Positions 7,247-16,578 of a stretch of 64,000 nt of DNA are shown here, one piece after another. Positions within the stretch are counted from its first letter, which is position 1; each line of letters begins with the position of its first letter. The DNA lies in NCBI RefSeq assembly GCF_013385635.1, contig NZ_JACAPR010000005.1, forward strand, positions 43,144-107,143, written 5' to 3'. The position numbers and the translations under genes are program-made. The DNA is from Pseudomonas gingeri (GTDB taxonomy: Bacteria > Pseudomonadota > Gammaproteobacteria > Pseudomonadales > Pseudomonadaceae). The notes beneath the pieces were generated by a model. It ran no database searches, was not told the DNA's origin, and saw only the letters and a list, made by a program, of their open reading frames with translations.

Positions 7247-9271
7247 CTAGACCGGACGGTTGCCGGGTTTGACGGCGCGAGGGGCCTCCAGTGCTTCTTC
7301 CTGACTGCTGAAGTTGGCCCCCTTGGGTGGACGCGGTCCCGAGCTGATCGGGCTGCCCGCCGCCGCGAAATCGGCCGCCAGTTGCGGGCTGGCAAAGGTC
7401 TGCGCCGGTGGAATGGCCGGACCATAGCTGGCAACCATCATCGTGTCGGGGTACAGCGGATTACCGGGGACCCCCTGGCGTACTTCCAGCAGCCCCATGG
7501 AGCCGAAGATATCGACCATGGTCTGCATCTGCACGGCGGTCGGGGTCTTTTTCGGGTAGTTGATGTCCAGCGGTGCGTTCCAGTTGGTGCGATCGGCGAA
7601 AGCATCCCGACGTTGTTCCGGTGCTACTGAAGGGTCGATGACCAGGTCGTAGTCGACCTCGCTGAGTACCTGGTTGGGCACGCGGGCCGGCCAGAACGTC
7701 GAGGTGAACGGGTTGTAGGCCTGGTCATAGCCGCCGCGGCAATAAGCGGTGTCGGCCTGCCAGGGCAGGCCCATCCAGCGGTTCAGGTCGCCGGGGGCTT
7801 GTCCGTACAGCGGGCCGCCGACGGCCAGCGCCTGGGTTTGGTCCAGGGTGGCGCCGTAGTCGGGTTGCGGGCTGTTCGCCGGACGTTGGCGAATACGCCA
7901 GGGCTTGGCGTACAGCGGCAGGTGGCGCATCGGCCAGGTCAATTCGCAGCCGGGATGGAAGGCATCGGCCAGGCAGAAGTCCAGGGCTGCGCGATCAAGC
8001 ATCGCCGGCTGTTCGGCCAGGGGCACCGAATCGAGATGCCCCGGTAGCGGGTCGCTGCTCCAGTCGGCCTCGAAGGTGCCGGCGGCCCAACTGCTGAGCG
8101 CCAGGTACTGGGTCTGGGTAATCGCCGCGTTCTGCCGTGGACTCGGGTTGGGGATCGAGCTCATGGCGTCGCCATAGATCCAGGGCCAGGGCAAGACGTT
8201 GCCATCGGTCGGATCGGGCTGGCGGAAGCTGTTGAGGATCTGTCGGCGGGTTTCGGCGAACAGGTCATAGTTGCCCGCTGCCGGCTTGCTCGCCAGTTGG
8301 GCGATAAACGCCGGGTCTTCGAAGTTGTAGCGACCGTTATGGCCGAACTGGGTGGCAAAGCCCTGGTTGACCCATTGCAGGCCCGACAGGCGTTGCAGGA
8401 TGGGATAGACGTCATGCCGGAACGATACCGAGGTGTTCGGTGTCAGCCAGCCGGCCTGGATAAACAGATCGTAGGTCAGGTCGTACAGCGTGCGTATGGC
8501 CTTGACCTGCGGCGCATAGTTCGGCGGCGCGGTGACGACCCAGGCCGGTTCCACCGGGATCGAGCGCCCGCCGATGCTGACCTGGGCGCTGACCGGGCCA
8601 TCGGAGGTATCGTCGTACCAGCCGTCGGCGTTGATGAAGCTGTTGCCGTCTGCCGGATTGAAAATCGGTGTGCCCTTGGGCGAGGCCGAGACGCCACGAC
8701 CACCGAGGAACAGCAGCCGCCCCTGGGCATCGGTGCGCAGTTCGCCAAGGTTTACCGGTACACCTTCGTATTGCCCGTTGAATTCGACGCCACTCTGGTT
8801 CAGCCCGCTGATACTTTGCAGGCCACCGTCGATGGTCAACGCCGCACGGGCGCTGGGGTCGGTGATTTTCGCGTTGCGCAGCGGCAACACCACGCTGGCG
8901 GCTTCGGGGATATCCATCGCCAGCTGCCACTGGAACCACTGTGCCTTGCTGTTGGCGACATGGGCCGACCAGGTGATATCGGCGTTTTCCGCGGTCAGCT
9001 CGGCGACCACTTCACCGGCCAGGTTGTAGCCGTAGATCCGGAACTCGGCGGCCTGGCGCTTCAGCGCGCCCTGGGCATCGCGATAGAACCCCAGGGGCTC
9101 GGGCCGGGGTTCCGTCACCTGGGGGCCGACAAAGTATTCCGCCTCGCTGTTGCCGACCCGCGCGACGCCGATGGCCGGGTGGATCGCGGCGCTGACGATG
9201 CGGTTGTCCTTGCTGGGGGCGGTTGGGGTGTCACCGTGGTAGTGCGTGGTATGACCGGGCGTGATCGACAT
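7247..9271 (-). CDS. LodA/GoxA-type CTQ-dependent amino-acid oxidase
   Basis: A 674-residue protein of the LodA family, quinoprotein oxidases that deaminate amino acids (L-lysine epsilon-oxidase LodA, glycine oxidase GoxA) and release hydrogen peroxide. The family N-terminal signature IHPAIGVARVGNS is present. The likely cofactor pair is Cys442 (FHPGCELTWP) and Trp504 (GLPWQADT), 62 residues apart, close to the 65 between the cross-linked residues of LodA. I use the ATG at 9271, which has GGAGAG before it, not the TTG five codons upstream. No signal peptide is seen. It forms a two-gene operon with the LodB-like flavoprotein. The substrate cannot be told from sequence. Confidence 0.85.
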   Translation of the reverse strand: MSITPGHTTHYHGDTPTAPSKDNRIVSAAIHPAIGVARVGNSEAEYFVGPQVTEPRPEPLGFYRDAQGALKRQAAEFRIYGYNLAGEVVAELTAENADITWSAHVANSKAQWFQWQLAMDIPEAASVVLPLRNAKITDPSARAALTIDGGLQSISGLNQSGVEFNGQYEGVPVNLGELRTDAQGRLLFLGGRGVSASPKGTPIFNPADGNSFINADGWYDDTSDGPVSAQVSIGGRSIPVEPAWVVTAPPNYAPQVKAIRTLYDLTYDLFIQAGWLTPNTSVSFRHDVYPILQRLSGLQWVNQGFATQFGHNGRYNFEDPAFIAQLASKPAAGNYDLFAETRRQILNSFRQPDPTDGNVLPWPWIYGDAMSSIPNPSPRQNAAITQTQYLALSSWAAGTFEADWSSDPLPGHLDSVPLAEQPAMLDRAALDFCLADAFHPGCELTWPMRHLPLYAKPWRIRQRPANSPQPDYGATLDQTQALAVGGPLYGQAPGDLNRWMGLPWQADTAYCRGGYDQAYNPFTSTFWPARVPNQVLSEVDYDLVIDPSVAPEQRRDAFADRTNWNAPLDINYPKKTPTAVQMQTMVDIFGSMGLLEVRQGVPGNPLYPDTMMVASYGPAIPPAQTFASPQLAADFAAAGSPISSGPRPPKGANFSSQEEALEAPRAVKPGNRPV

Positions 9272-9477
9272 GAGTGCTCTCCGCAATCCGTGCTAAAGAG
9301 GAATTGCCCGACCTGCGGGCAGGATCCCTGGGCCGGTGCCGGCCATCGCATGGGAATGGATGAAGAGCACCGCCCGGAGACTCTAGTAAAGGGCCATCGG
9401 TTTGTCGAATGGCCTTTTGCTATTGCCCGGGCGGCGATCCGAAGCGCTGGTTATAGAGCGCCTGGAGGGGCAGTCGA

Positions 9478-11826
9478 TCAACTGGCCTTGGCCATGATCA
9501 ACGCGGTTTCGCTGGCCATTTCCAGGCGGATCGCGACGAACTTGGAGGTCGGTGTATGGCTGCCGTCGCCGACGCTTTCCAGAGGCACCAGCGGGTTCAC
9601 TTCCGGGTAGTAGGCGGCGGCCTGTCCGGCGGGAATATCGAAGGCCAGCAGGGTGAACCCTTTGACCCGGCGCTCGCGGCCGTCTTCCCAGAGCGAGACG
9701 ATATCGGCCTTCTGCCCCGGCTTGAAGCCCAGGCGGATGATGTCCGCTTCGTTGACGAACAGTACGTCGCGCTGGCCCTTGACCCCACGGTAGCGGTCAT
9801 CGAGGCCGTAGATCGTGGTGTTGTACTGGTCGTGGGAGCGCATCGACTGCATGATCAGGTCCGGCACCTTGCCGGTGGCGTGGGTGCGTTCGTGGATCAG
9901 GTCGGCCGGCAGGATGTTCGAGCGGAAGTTCGCCCGGCCCGAGGGGGTGTTCCAGCGCCGCGCGCCGGCGGCGTTGCCGAGGTAGAAGCCGCCCGGGAGT
10001 TCGAGGCGCTGGTTGAAGTCCTTGAAGCCGGGAATGGTGTCGGCGATCAGGTCGCGGATACGCCCGTAGTCGGCCACCAGCCAGTTCCAGTCCACCGGGT
10101 GCGTGCCGAGGGTCGCGGCAGCGATGCCGGCGATGATTGACGGCTCCGAGCGCATCTGTTTCGACAGCGGCTGCAACTGGCCGTTGGAGGCATGGACCAT
10201 GCTGAACGAGTCTTCGACGGTGACGGCTTGTGGGCCTTCGGTCTGCAGGTCGATATCGGTGCGGCCCAGGCACGGCAGGATCAGAGCTTCCTTGCCGTGG
10301 GTCAGGTGGCTGCGGTTGAGCTTGGTGCTGATCTGCACGGTCAGGTCGCAATTGCGCAGTGCTTCAAAGGTGCGCGGGCTGTCCGGGGTCGCCTGGGCGA
10401 AGTTGCCGCCCAGGCCGATGAAGACCTTGGAGCGGCCGTCGAGCATCGCGTGGATGGCTTCGACCACGTTATGGCCGTTGCTGCGCGGGACCTTGAACTG
10501 GAAGCGGCGCTCCAGGGCGTCGAGGAAAGCCGCCGGTGGCCGCTCGTTGATGCCCATGGTGCGGTCGCCCTGCACGTTGCTGTGGCCTCGTACCGGGCAC
10601 AGGCCCGCGCCCGGGCGGCCGATATTGCCGCGCAACAGCATCAGGTTGGCGATTTCCTGGATGGTCGGCACCGAGTGCTTGTGCTGGGTGATACCCATGG
10701 CCCAGCACATGATGACGTTCTTGCCCTTGAGGTACATCCGCGCCGACTGTTCGATCTCCACCAGGGTCAGGCCCGATTGCGTGACGATCTGTTCCCAGGG
10801 GGTGTCGTCGATGGCGGCCAGGTAGTCGAGGACGTTGGCGGTGTGCTCGTTGAGGAAATCATGGTCGAACACCGACGGCTCGTTCGCCGCCTGGGCATCG
10901 CGTTCCCATTGCAGCAGGAACTTGGCCATGCCACGCAGCAGGGCCATGTCGCCACCCAGCGCGGGGCGGAAGTACGCGGTGTTGGTCGGCTTGTCGCCGT
11001 TGGTGAGCATCTCCAACGGGTGCTGCGGGTGCTGGAAACGTTCCAGGCCGCGCTCCTTGAGCGGGTTGATGCAGACCACCTGGGCGCCACGTTTCACCGC
11101 TTCACGCAGCGGTTCGAGCATCCGTGGGTGGTTGGTGCCGGGGTTCTGGCCCCAGACGAAAATCGCATCGGCATGTTCGAAGTCGTCGAAGGTCACGGTG
11201 CCCTTGCCGACCCCGACGCTTTGCGCCAGGGCCACGCCGCTGGCTTCATGGCACATGTTCGAACAATCGGGGAAGTTGTTGGTGCCGAAGGCGCGGATAA
11301 ACAGCTGGTACAGGTACGCCGCCTCGTTGCTGGCCCGGCCCGAGGTGTAGAACTCGGCCTGGTCGGGGCTGGAAAGGTTCAGCAGGTGCTTGGCGATCAG
11401 CGCGTAGGCCGCTTCCCAACTGATGGGCTTGTAGCGGTCGGTCGTCGGGTCGTAGCTCATCGGCTCGGTCAGGCGACCCTGGTATTCGAGCCAGTAATCG
11501 GACTGCTCGAACAGCGCGCTGACGCTGTGCTTGGCGAAGAAGGCGGCATCCACCCGGCGCTTGGTGGCTTCCCAGTTGACCGCCTTGGCGCCGTTTTCGC
11601 AGAACTTGACCATGCCGCTTTCCGGCGAGTCGCCCCAGGCGCAGCCCGGGCAGTCGAAGCCGCCGTTCTGGTTGGTCTTGAGCATCATGCGCAGGTTCTT
11701 CAAGGCGTTGTCGCTGGTCAGCCAGGCCTGTGCCACGCTGATCAAGGCGCCCCAGCCACCGGCCGCGCCCTTGTAGGGCTTGTAGCGTGGGGTCGGGATC
11801 TGGTCGGCTTGTTGATGATTGCTCAC
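9478..11826 (-). CDS. FdhF/YdeP-family molybdopterin oxidoreductase
   Basis: A 782-residue catalytic subunit of the molybdopterin oxidoreductase superfamily, FdhF/YdeP type. N-terminal cysteines (Cys59, Cys62 in DCPGCAW and Cys76 in KFCENG) and the segment SNMCHEASG around the metal-binding pocket fit the YdeP group; bis-MGD contacts such as VWGQNPGTNHPRM are present. YdeP of E. coli is linked to acid resistance, and the true reaction of this group is uncertain. The GTG start at 11826 overlaps the fdhD stop (GTGA), so reading further upstream in the same frame is spurious. Co-transcription with fdhD suggests its cofactor needs FdhD-dependent sulfuration. Confidence 0.85.
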   Translation of the reverse strand: MSNHQQADQIPTPRYKPYKGAAGGWGALISVAQAWLTSDNALKNLRMMLKTNQNGGFDCPGCAWGDSPESGMVKFCENGAKAVNWEATKRRVDAAFFAKHSVSALFEQSDYWLEYQGRLTEPMSYDPTTDRYKPISWEAAYALIAKHLLNLSSPDQAEFYTSGRASNEAAYLYQLFIRAFGTNNFPDCSNMCHEASGVALAQSVGVGKGTVTFDDFEHADAIFVWGQNPGTNHPRMLEPLREAVKRGAQVVCINPLKERGLERFQHPQHPLEMLTNGDKPTNTAYFRPALGGDMALLRGMAKFLLQWERDAQAANEPSVFDHDFLNEHTANVLDYLAAIDDTPWEQIVTQSGLTLVEIEQSARMYLKGKNVIMCWAMGITQHKHSVPTIQEIANLMLLRGNIGRPGAGLCPVRGHSNVQGDRTMGINERPPAAFLDALERRFQFKVPRSNGHNVVEAIHAMLDGRSKVFIGLGGNFAQATPDSPRTFEALRNCDLTVQISTKLNRSHLTHGKEALILPCLGRTDIDLQTEGPQAVTVEDSFSMVHASNGQLQPLSKQMRSEPSIIAGIAAATLGTHPVDWNWLVADYGRIRDLIADTIPGFKDFNQRLELPGGFYLGNAAGARRWNTPSGRANFRSNILPADLIHERTHATGKVPDLIMQSMRSHDQYNTTIYGLDDRYRGVKGQRDVLFVNEADIIRLGFKPGQKADIVSLWEDGRERRVKGFTLLAFDIPAGQAAAYYPEVNPLVPLESVGDGSHTPTSKFVAIRLEMASETALIMAKAS

Positions 11827-12662
11827 GCTTGTTTCTCCATCGCAGGGCTGTAGACCCGCGGCGCACTTTTCTGCGGCAGGTGGATGAGATTGAGGTTGTG
11901 CCGGCGGGCCCATTGCAGGGCCAGGCCGGTGGGGGACGACAGGCTGACCAGGGTCTGGATGCCGGCCCGCAGGACTTTCTGGATCAGTTCGAGGCTGCAG
12001 CGGCTGGTGACGATGGCCAGGCCGCCGGCGGTCGGGATCTGTTGGCGGATCAGCGCGCCGATCAGCTTGTCGAGGGCGTTGTGCCGACCGATATCCTCGC
12101 GGCCCAGCAGCAGTTCGCCCTGGTCGTTCATGAACAGCGCGGCATGCACCGCACCGGAGTACTGGCCCAGGGGCTGGAAGGCGCTGATGCGCTGGCGCAG
12201 GTTGTCGAGCCAGGCGGCGGGCGGCAGGGGCGCGCCGGGCAGTACCGCCAGTTCGGGCAATGCCTGTTCCACCGCTTCCACGCCACACAGGCCGCAGCCG
12301 CTGGTGCCGGCCAGTTGGCGGCGTTGTTCCTTGAGGTTCCAGAACGCGCGGCTGGAAATTTCCACCTCGGCATGTTGCGCCGAGCCGCTGCCGCTGAGCT
12401 TCAGGTCATAGAGTTCGCAGGCGTCGTGGATAATCCCGCTGCCGATGCTGAAGCCGACGATAAAGTCTTCCAGGTCGGTGGGCGTGACCAGCATCACGGC
12501 CTGGCTGATGCCGTTGTAGGCAATGGCCAGCGCCACCTCTTCGGCCAGCGCCGTTTCGGCGGCTGCGCTGTGATCGAGGTTGCAGTACTGGTAACTCTGG
12601 CTGGCGGCGGGCGCGGGTGCTGCCGGGGCAGGGATCGCGCAGGCCTCTGGCTTGGCCTTCAT
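11823..12662 (-). CDS. fdhD: Formate dehydrogenase accessory sulfurtransferase FdhD
   Basis: A 279-residue FdhD protein, which transfers sulfur to the molybdenum cofactor of formate-dehydrogenase-type enzymes. The essential CxxC loop is visible (Cys123 and Cys126 in SGCGLCGVE), as are GREDIGRHNALDKLIG and the C-terminal SPTGLA segment typical of the family. It carries an Ala/Pro-rich N-terminal extension of about 20 residues. It overlaps the start of the YdeP-type oxidoreductase gene by 4 bases. The ATG at 12662 has no Shine-Dalgarno sequence (C-rich upstream), so translation may be weak or start elsewhere. Confidence 0.93.
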   Translation of the reverse strand: MKAKPEACAIPAPAAPAPAASQSYQYCNLDHSAAAETALAEEVALAIAYNGISQAVMLVTPTDLEDFIVGFSIGSGIIHDACELYDLKLSGSGSAQHAEVEISSRAFWNLKEQRRQLAGTSGCGLCGVEAVEQALPELAVLPGAPLPPAAWLDNLRQRISAFQPLGQYSGAVHAALFMNDQGELLLGREDIGRHNALDKLIGALIRQQIPTAGGLAIVTSRCSLELIQKVLRAGIQTLVSLSSPTGLALQWARRHNLNLIHLPQKSAPRVYSPAMEKQA

Positions 12663-12757
12663 GGGGGGATTACCGGTGGAATATCCAGTATCAAGACTAA
12701 GCGCGGCAAAAGGTCGCGTCTAATCGCTAGTACTGATCCACCGATAGATGACGTCGA

Positions 12758-13645
12758 TCAAGGTTCGCTCTGCAATTTCTGATAGAGCGCGAAACAGGCT
12801 TCCGCCAGGGCCGAGCGCGGGGCGCCACGGCGCATGATCAGGCCCAGTCGGGCCAGGGTCTGGGCGTTTTCGATCGGTTGCAGGCGCAGGTGGTCGGTCA
12901 GGGCTTCGAAACCGCCGTGCAGCGGCATGATCGCGCAGCACAGGCCGCCGTGTACGGCTTGCAGCAACTGATGAACGGCATCGGTCTGCAGCAGCGGTTG
13001 CGGGCTCAGGCCGCGGCTGTGGAAGTTGTGGTCGATGGACTGGCGAAAGTGCATGCCGCTGGTGAGCATGCCCAGGGGCAGTTCAATCAGCGCTTCCCAG
13101 CTCAGGGGTTGTTCGCCGAAGTTGAAGAAGCGCTGGTCATAGAGCAGGCCCATGGCGGTTTCGCTCAGGGCCAGGGCTTCGAAGCGGTCGGTGTCCAGGC
13201 GTTCGAGGTAGGACACGCCGAGGTCGAGGCGATTGCTCGCCAGTTGTTCGAGGATCTGCTCGGAACTGAGGGACGACAGCTCGAAGCGCAGGCTCGGGTG
13301 TTCGCCGTGCAGGCGTTGCATGAGGTGCAGCGGGTCGAAGCTCGACAGCGGCACCACGCCCAGGCGCAGGGTGCCGACCAGGTTGCCGCGACAGGCGGCA
13401 GCCTCGGCCTGCAACCCGTCGTAGGCGGCCAGCACGGTGCGGGCCCAGGCCAGCACCCGTTCGCCGGGGGCGGTGAAGCCTTCGAAGCGTTGGCCGCGGT
13501 TGACCAGTTGCAGTTCGAGCTCTTCTTCCAGGCTGCGCAGGCGCATGGACAGGGTCGGCTGGGTGATATGACAGCGCGCCGCCGCCTGGCCGAAGTGGCG
13601 GGTCTCGTCCAGGGCAATCAGGAATTTCAGCTGTTTGATGTCCAT
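12758..13645 (-). CDS. LysR-family transcriptional regulator
   Basis: A 295-residue LysR-type regulator: N-terminal winged helix-turn-helix (MDIKQLKFLIALDE, then FGQAAARCHITQPTLSMRL) and a C-terminal co-inducer domain. It reads in the same direction as fdhD, which begins 95 bases downstream, so it may control or be co-transcribed with the fdhD-ydeP pair; that link is inference from position. It is divergent from the LysM gene at 13784. TGGAGC precedes the ATG by about 6 bases. Confidence 0.88.
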   Translation of the reverse strand: MDIKQLKFLIALDETRHFGQAAARCHITQPTLSMRLRSLEEELELQLVNRGQRFEGFTAPGERVLAWARTVLAAYDGLQAEAAACRGNLVGTLRLGVVPLSSFDPLHLMQRLHGEHPSLRFELSSLSSEQILEQLASNRLDLGVSYLERLDTDRFEALALSETAMGLLYDQRFFNFGEQPLSWEALIELPLGMLTSGMHFRQSIDHNFHSRGLSPQPLLQTDAVHQLLQAVHGGLCCAIMPLHGGFEALTDHLRLQPIENAQTLARLGLIMRRGAPRSALAEACFALYQKLQSEP

Positions 13646-13783
13646 CGTCGCTCCAGGCGCGGTCCAGGCCGGGATTCTAGCGCGGTTGGACTACGCTGAG
13701 TCATTGGTCGGTCCGGAACCTGCCGCAGACGTCGCCGGTCTAGTCTTTCGCGTCTGGGTATCACTCTATAAGGAGAAAGAACC

Positions 13784-14224
13784 ATGAGTATCTTGAGCTT
13801 TGTGAAAGAAGCAGGCGAGAAACTGCTCGACCTGCTGACCCCGGGCAACGCCAATGCCAGCGAGCAACTCAAAGACCATATCGCCAAGGTCGGGCTGGGC
13901 AATCCGAATGTCCAGGCCACGGTGGACGGCGACAAGGTCACGGTGACGGGGCAGGTGGCCAGCCAGGAAGAGAAGGAAAAAGTCCTGCTGGCGCTGGGCA
14001 ATATCGCCGGTATCGGCAGTGTCGACGACCAGATCACCGTTAGCGGGCCGGGCCAGTCGGCCGCGCGGTTTGTCGTGGTGAAGAAGGGCGACACCTTGAG
14101 TGCGATTGCCCTGACGGTCTATGGCAACGCCAACCAGTACAACAAGATCTTCGAGGCCAATAAACCGCTGTTGTCACATCCCGACAAAATTTATCCGGGG
14201 CAGACGCTGCGCATTCCCGATTGA
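13784..14224 (+). CDS. lysM: BON-LysM protein (Kbp/YgaU family)
   Basis: A 146-residue protein with an N-terminal BON domain (about residues 25-88) and a C-terminal LysM domain (about 96-145, VKKGDTLSAIA through YPGQTLRIPD). The same architecture and length occur in E. coli Kbp (YgaU), a cytoplasmic potassium-binding protein, although many Pseudomonas annotations call it peptidoglycan-binding. No signal peptide is visible, which favours the Kbp-like view. AAGGAG precedes the ATG. It stands alone, divergent from the LysR gene. Confidence 0.85.
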   Translation: MSILSFVKEAGEKLLDLLTPGNANASEQLKDHIAKVGLGNPNVQATVDGDKVTVTGQVASQEEKEKVLLALGNIAGIGSVDDQITVSGPGQSAARFVVVKKGDTLSAIALTVYGNANQYNKIFEANKPLLSHPDKIYPGQTLRIPD

Positions 14225-14240
14225 TCCATATGCTGTGGAA

Positions 14241-14348
14241 GATCGTTCCCACGCTCCGGCGTGGGAATGCCTCTTCGGACGCTCTGCGTCCGCTTCTGTG
14301 ACGCGGAGCGTCACGGGCTGCATGCCCACGCGGAGCGTGGGAACGATC
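14241..14348. repeat. 108-bp palindromic intergenic repeat, copy 2
   Basis: Same element as at 5304-5411, with the outer GATCGTTCCCACG arms intact and an inner stem around GACGCTCTGCGTC. It lies between two convergent genes (lysM and the HAD nucleotidase). A REP-like GCCCGGCTCCTACAG follows at about 14374-14390 and overlaps the end of the nucleotidase gene. Confidence 0.85.
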
Positions 14349-14384
14349 AAATGGCGCCAAAGGCTTCGCGGGCAAGCCCGGCTC

Positions 14385-15047
14385 CTACAGACCCTTGATC
14401 AGCTCGCGGTAGTCGCCGACCGCCGCGAACTCCTCCGTATCCTTGGGGCCCTTGCGACTGTCCGGTTCGCTCACCGCCAACAGGTGCGCCACGCCGAAGC
14501 GCCCGGCGCTGCGCAGGATCGGCAGGGTATCGTCGATAAACAGGCTGCGCGCCGGATCAAAGCCGATATCGGCCTGCAGTGCATCCCAGAACTGCGGGTC
14601 TTCCTTGGCAAAGCCGTAGTCATGGGAACTGATCAGCCGTTCGAAATATGCCGCCAGTTCGATTCGCTCCAGCTTCAGCGACAACGAGTCGCGATGGGCA
14701 TTGGTGATCAGGATCACCCGTTTGCCCGCCTGGCGGATCGCCGCCAGAAAGGTATCGGCATCCGGGCGCAGGGCGATCAGGTCGGCGGTTTCGCGCTTGA
14801 GTTCGCGCACTGGCAGCTTCAACTCGGCACTCCAGAAGTCCAGGCAGTACCATTTCAGCTGGCCGGCATGGTCCTTGAACAACGGGCCCAGTTCGGCCTC
14901 GGCGAGGGCCAGGCTGACGCCGTGCAGTTCGGCATAACGCCGGGGCAGGTGCTCCATCCAGAAGTGATTGTCGTAGTGCAGGTCGAGCAGGGTGCCGTCC
15001 ATATCCAGCAGAACGGTATCGATGTCGCGCCAGGGTAATGAGGGCAT
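14385..15047 (-). CDS. yrfG: HAD-family GMP/IMP nucleotidase (YrfG type)
   Basis: A 220-residue HAD phosphatase: motif I LLDMDGTLLDL at residues 10-20 (nucleophile Asp), motif II LITNAH, the motif III Lys before EDPQFW, and motif IV FIDDTLP. Length and sequence fit YrfG, which dephosphorylates GMP and IMP. The start at 15047 has GAGAAG upstream; an upstream TTG would overlap the nudE promoter region and is rejected. It is divergently transcribed from nudE with 88 bases between starts. Confidence 0.85.
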   Translation of the reverse strand: MPSLPWRDIDTVLLDMDGTLLDLHYDNHFWMEHLPRRYAELHGVSLALAEAELGPLFKDHAGQLKWYCLDFWSAELKLPVRELKRETADLIALRPDADTFLAAIRQAGKRVILITNAHRDSLSLKLERIELAAYFERLISSHDYGFAKEDPQFWDALQADIGFDPARSLFIDDTLPILRSAGRFGVAHLLAVSEPDSRKGPKDTEEFAAVGDYRELIKGL

Positions 15048-15135
15048 GGAAAACTTCTCGAACGGTAAAAAGATATCCGACACAGACAATCGGAAAAGCC
15101 ACGGTATAGTAACCCGTTCACTTCAAGGAGCCGCC

Positions 15136-15702
15136 ATGCGCCAGAAACCCACCGTACTTGCCCGCGAAATCGTCGCCAGCAGCCGCCTATTCCGTGTCGA
15201 AGAGGTGCAGTTGCGTTTTTCCAATGGCGTCGAGCGCACCTACGAACGTTTGGTGGGCAAGGGCGCGGGGTATGGCGCGGTGATGATCGTGGCGATGATC
15301 GACGCCGAGCATGCGCTGCTGGTCGAGGAGTATTGCGGCGGCACCGACGAATACGAGCTGTCGTTGCCCAAGGGCCTGATCGAGCCGGGCGAGGATGTGC
15401 TGGCGGCGGCCGAGCGTGAGTTGAAGGAAGAAGCCGGTTACGGTGCCCGGCAACTGGAGCACCTGACCGAGCTGTCCCTGTCCCCCGGTTACATGAGCCA
15501 GAAGATCCAGGTGGTCCTGGCCAGTGACCTTTATGAAGAACGCCTGGAAGGTGACGAGCCGGAGCCGATGCGGGTCGACCGGGTAAACCTGCGCGAACTG
15601 TCCAGCCTGGTGCTGAATCCGCAGTTCAGCGAGGGGCGTGCCCTGGCGGCGTTGTACCTGGCCCGGGACCTGTTGACCCAGCGTGGAGTGTTTCAACCAT
15701 GA
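15136..15702 (+). CDS. nudE: ADP compounds hydrolase NudE
   Basis: A 188-residue Nudix hydrolase that cleaves ADP-containing dinucleotides such as ADP-ribose, NADH or Ap3A. The Nudix box is complete (from GLIEPGEDV to RELKEEAGYG, residues about 80-102). AAGGAG precedes the ATG. Its end overlaps cysQ by 4 bases (ATGA), a gene pair conserved in Pseudomonas, which links ADP-compound turnover with removal of adenosine bisphosphate. Confidence 0.92.
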   Translation: MRQKPTVLAREIVASSRLFRVEEVQLRFSNGVERTYERLVGKGAGYGAVMIVAMIDAEHALLVEEYCGGTDEYELSLPKGLIEPGEDVLAAAERELKEEAGYGARQLEHLTELSLSPGYMSQKIQVVLASDLYEERLEGDEPEPMRVDRVNLRELSSLVLNPQFSEGRALAALYLARDLLTQRGVFQP

Positions 15703-16541
15703 GTGATCTGTTCATGAATCTGCCGCACCCGTACCTGGCCCCTGTGATCGAACTGGCGCACCAGGCCGGTGAGGCGATCCTGCCGTTCTGGCGCGCTGAT
15801 GTCGAAGTGATGGACAAGGCCGATGCCTCGCCGGTGACGGCGGCGGACCTGGCGGCCCATCACCTGATCCTGGCCGGCCTGACCGCACTGGATCCGAGCA
15901 TCCCGGTGTTGTCCGAAGAGGACGCCGATATTCCCCGGGAGGTGCGCGCCGGTTGGCAGCGCTGGTGGCTGGTGGACCCGCTGGACGGTACCAAGGAATT
16001 CATCTCCGGCAGTGAAGAGTTCACCGTGAATATCGCCTTGATCGAGCAGGGGCGGGTGGTGTTCGGCGTGGTGTCGATGCCGACCAATGGCCGCGTTTAC
16101 TTCGGTGGCGCCGACCTGGGTGCCTGGCGCGCGGATGCCGGTTTGCCGCCGGAGCCGATCCGGGTGCGCGAGCTGCCGCCGGCCGGTGCTGCGTTTACCG
16201 TGGTCGCCAGTCGTCGGCATTCGAGCCCCGAGCAAGAGCAGTTGCTGGCCGGGTTGAGCGCCAGCCTGGGTGAACTGGAACTGGCGAATATCGGCAGCTC
16301 GCTGAAGTTCTGCCTGCTGGCCGAAGGGGCGGCCGACTTCTATCCGCGCCTGGCGCCGACGTCCCAGTGGGACACGGCGGCGGCGCAAGGGGTGCTGGAA
16401 GGCGCTGGCGGCGAGGTGCTGGAGTTGAGCGGTGAGCGCTTCAGCTACCCGGCGCGCCCGTCGTTGCTCAACGGGTTTTTCCTGGCGTTGCCGGCGAAGG
16501 CCCAGTGGCGTGGGCAGTTGCCGGACCTGCTGCGCGACTGA
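15699..16541 (+). CDS. cysQ: 3'(2'),5'-bisphosphate nucleotidase CysQ
   Basis: A 280-residue member of the inositol-monophosphatase superfamily that hydrolyses PAP formed during sulfate assimilation. Metal-binding motifs are visible: SEED (about residue 69), WWLVDPLDGTKEF (about 88-100) and WDTAAAQGVLEGAGG near residue 225. It is translationally coupled to nudE by an ATGA overlap. No oddity in length. Confidence 0.92.
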   Translation: MSDLFMNLPHPYLAPVIELAHQAGEAILPFWRADVEVMDKADASPVTAADLAAHHLILAGLTALDPSIPVLSEEDADIPREVRAGWQRWWLVDPLDGTKEFISGSEEFTVNIALIEQGRVVFGVVSMPTNGRVYFGGADLGAWRADAGLPPEPIRVRELPPAGAAFTVVASRRHSSPEQEQLLAGLSASLGELELANIGSSLKFCLLAEGAADFYPRLAPTSQWDTAAAQGVLEGAGGEVLELSGERFSYPARPSLLNGFFLALPAKAQWRGQLPDLLRD

Positions 16542-16578
16542 AAACGCCGTGCCCTGCAGGTGCCGGCTCCCACAAAGA

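Noticed and set aside
9478..12288. 936-residue form of the YdeP-type oxidoreductase
   Set aside because: The additional 5' part lies within fdhD in another frame; the GTG overlapping the fdhD stop is the family-consistent start.
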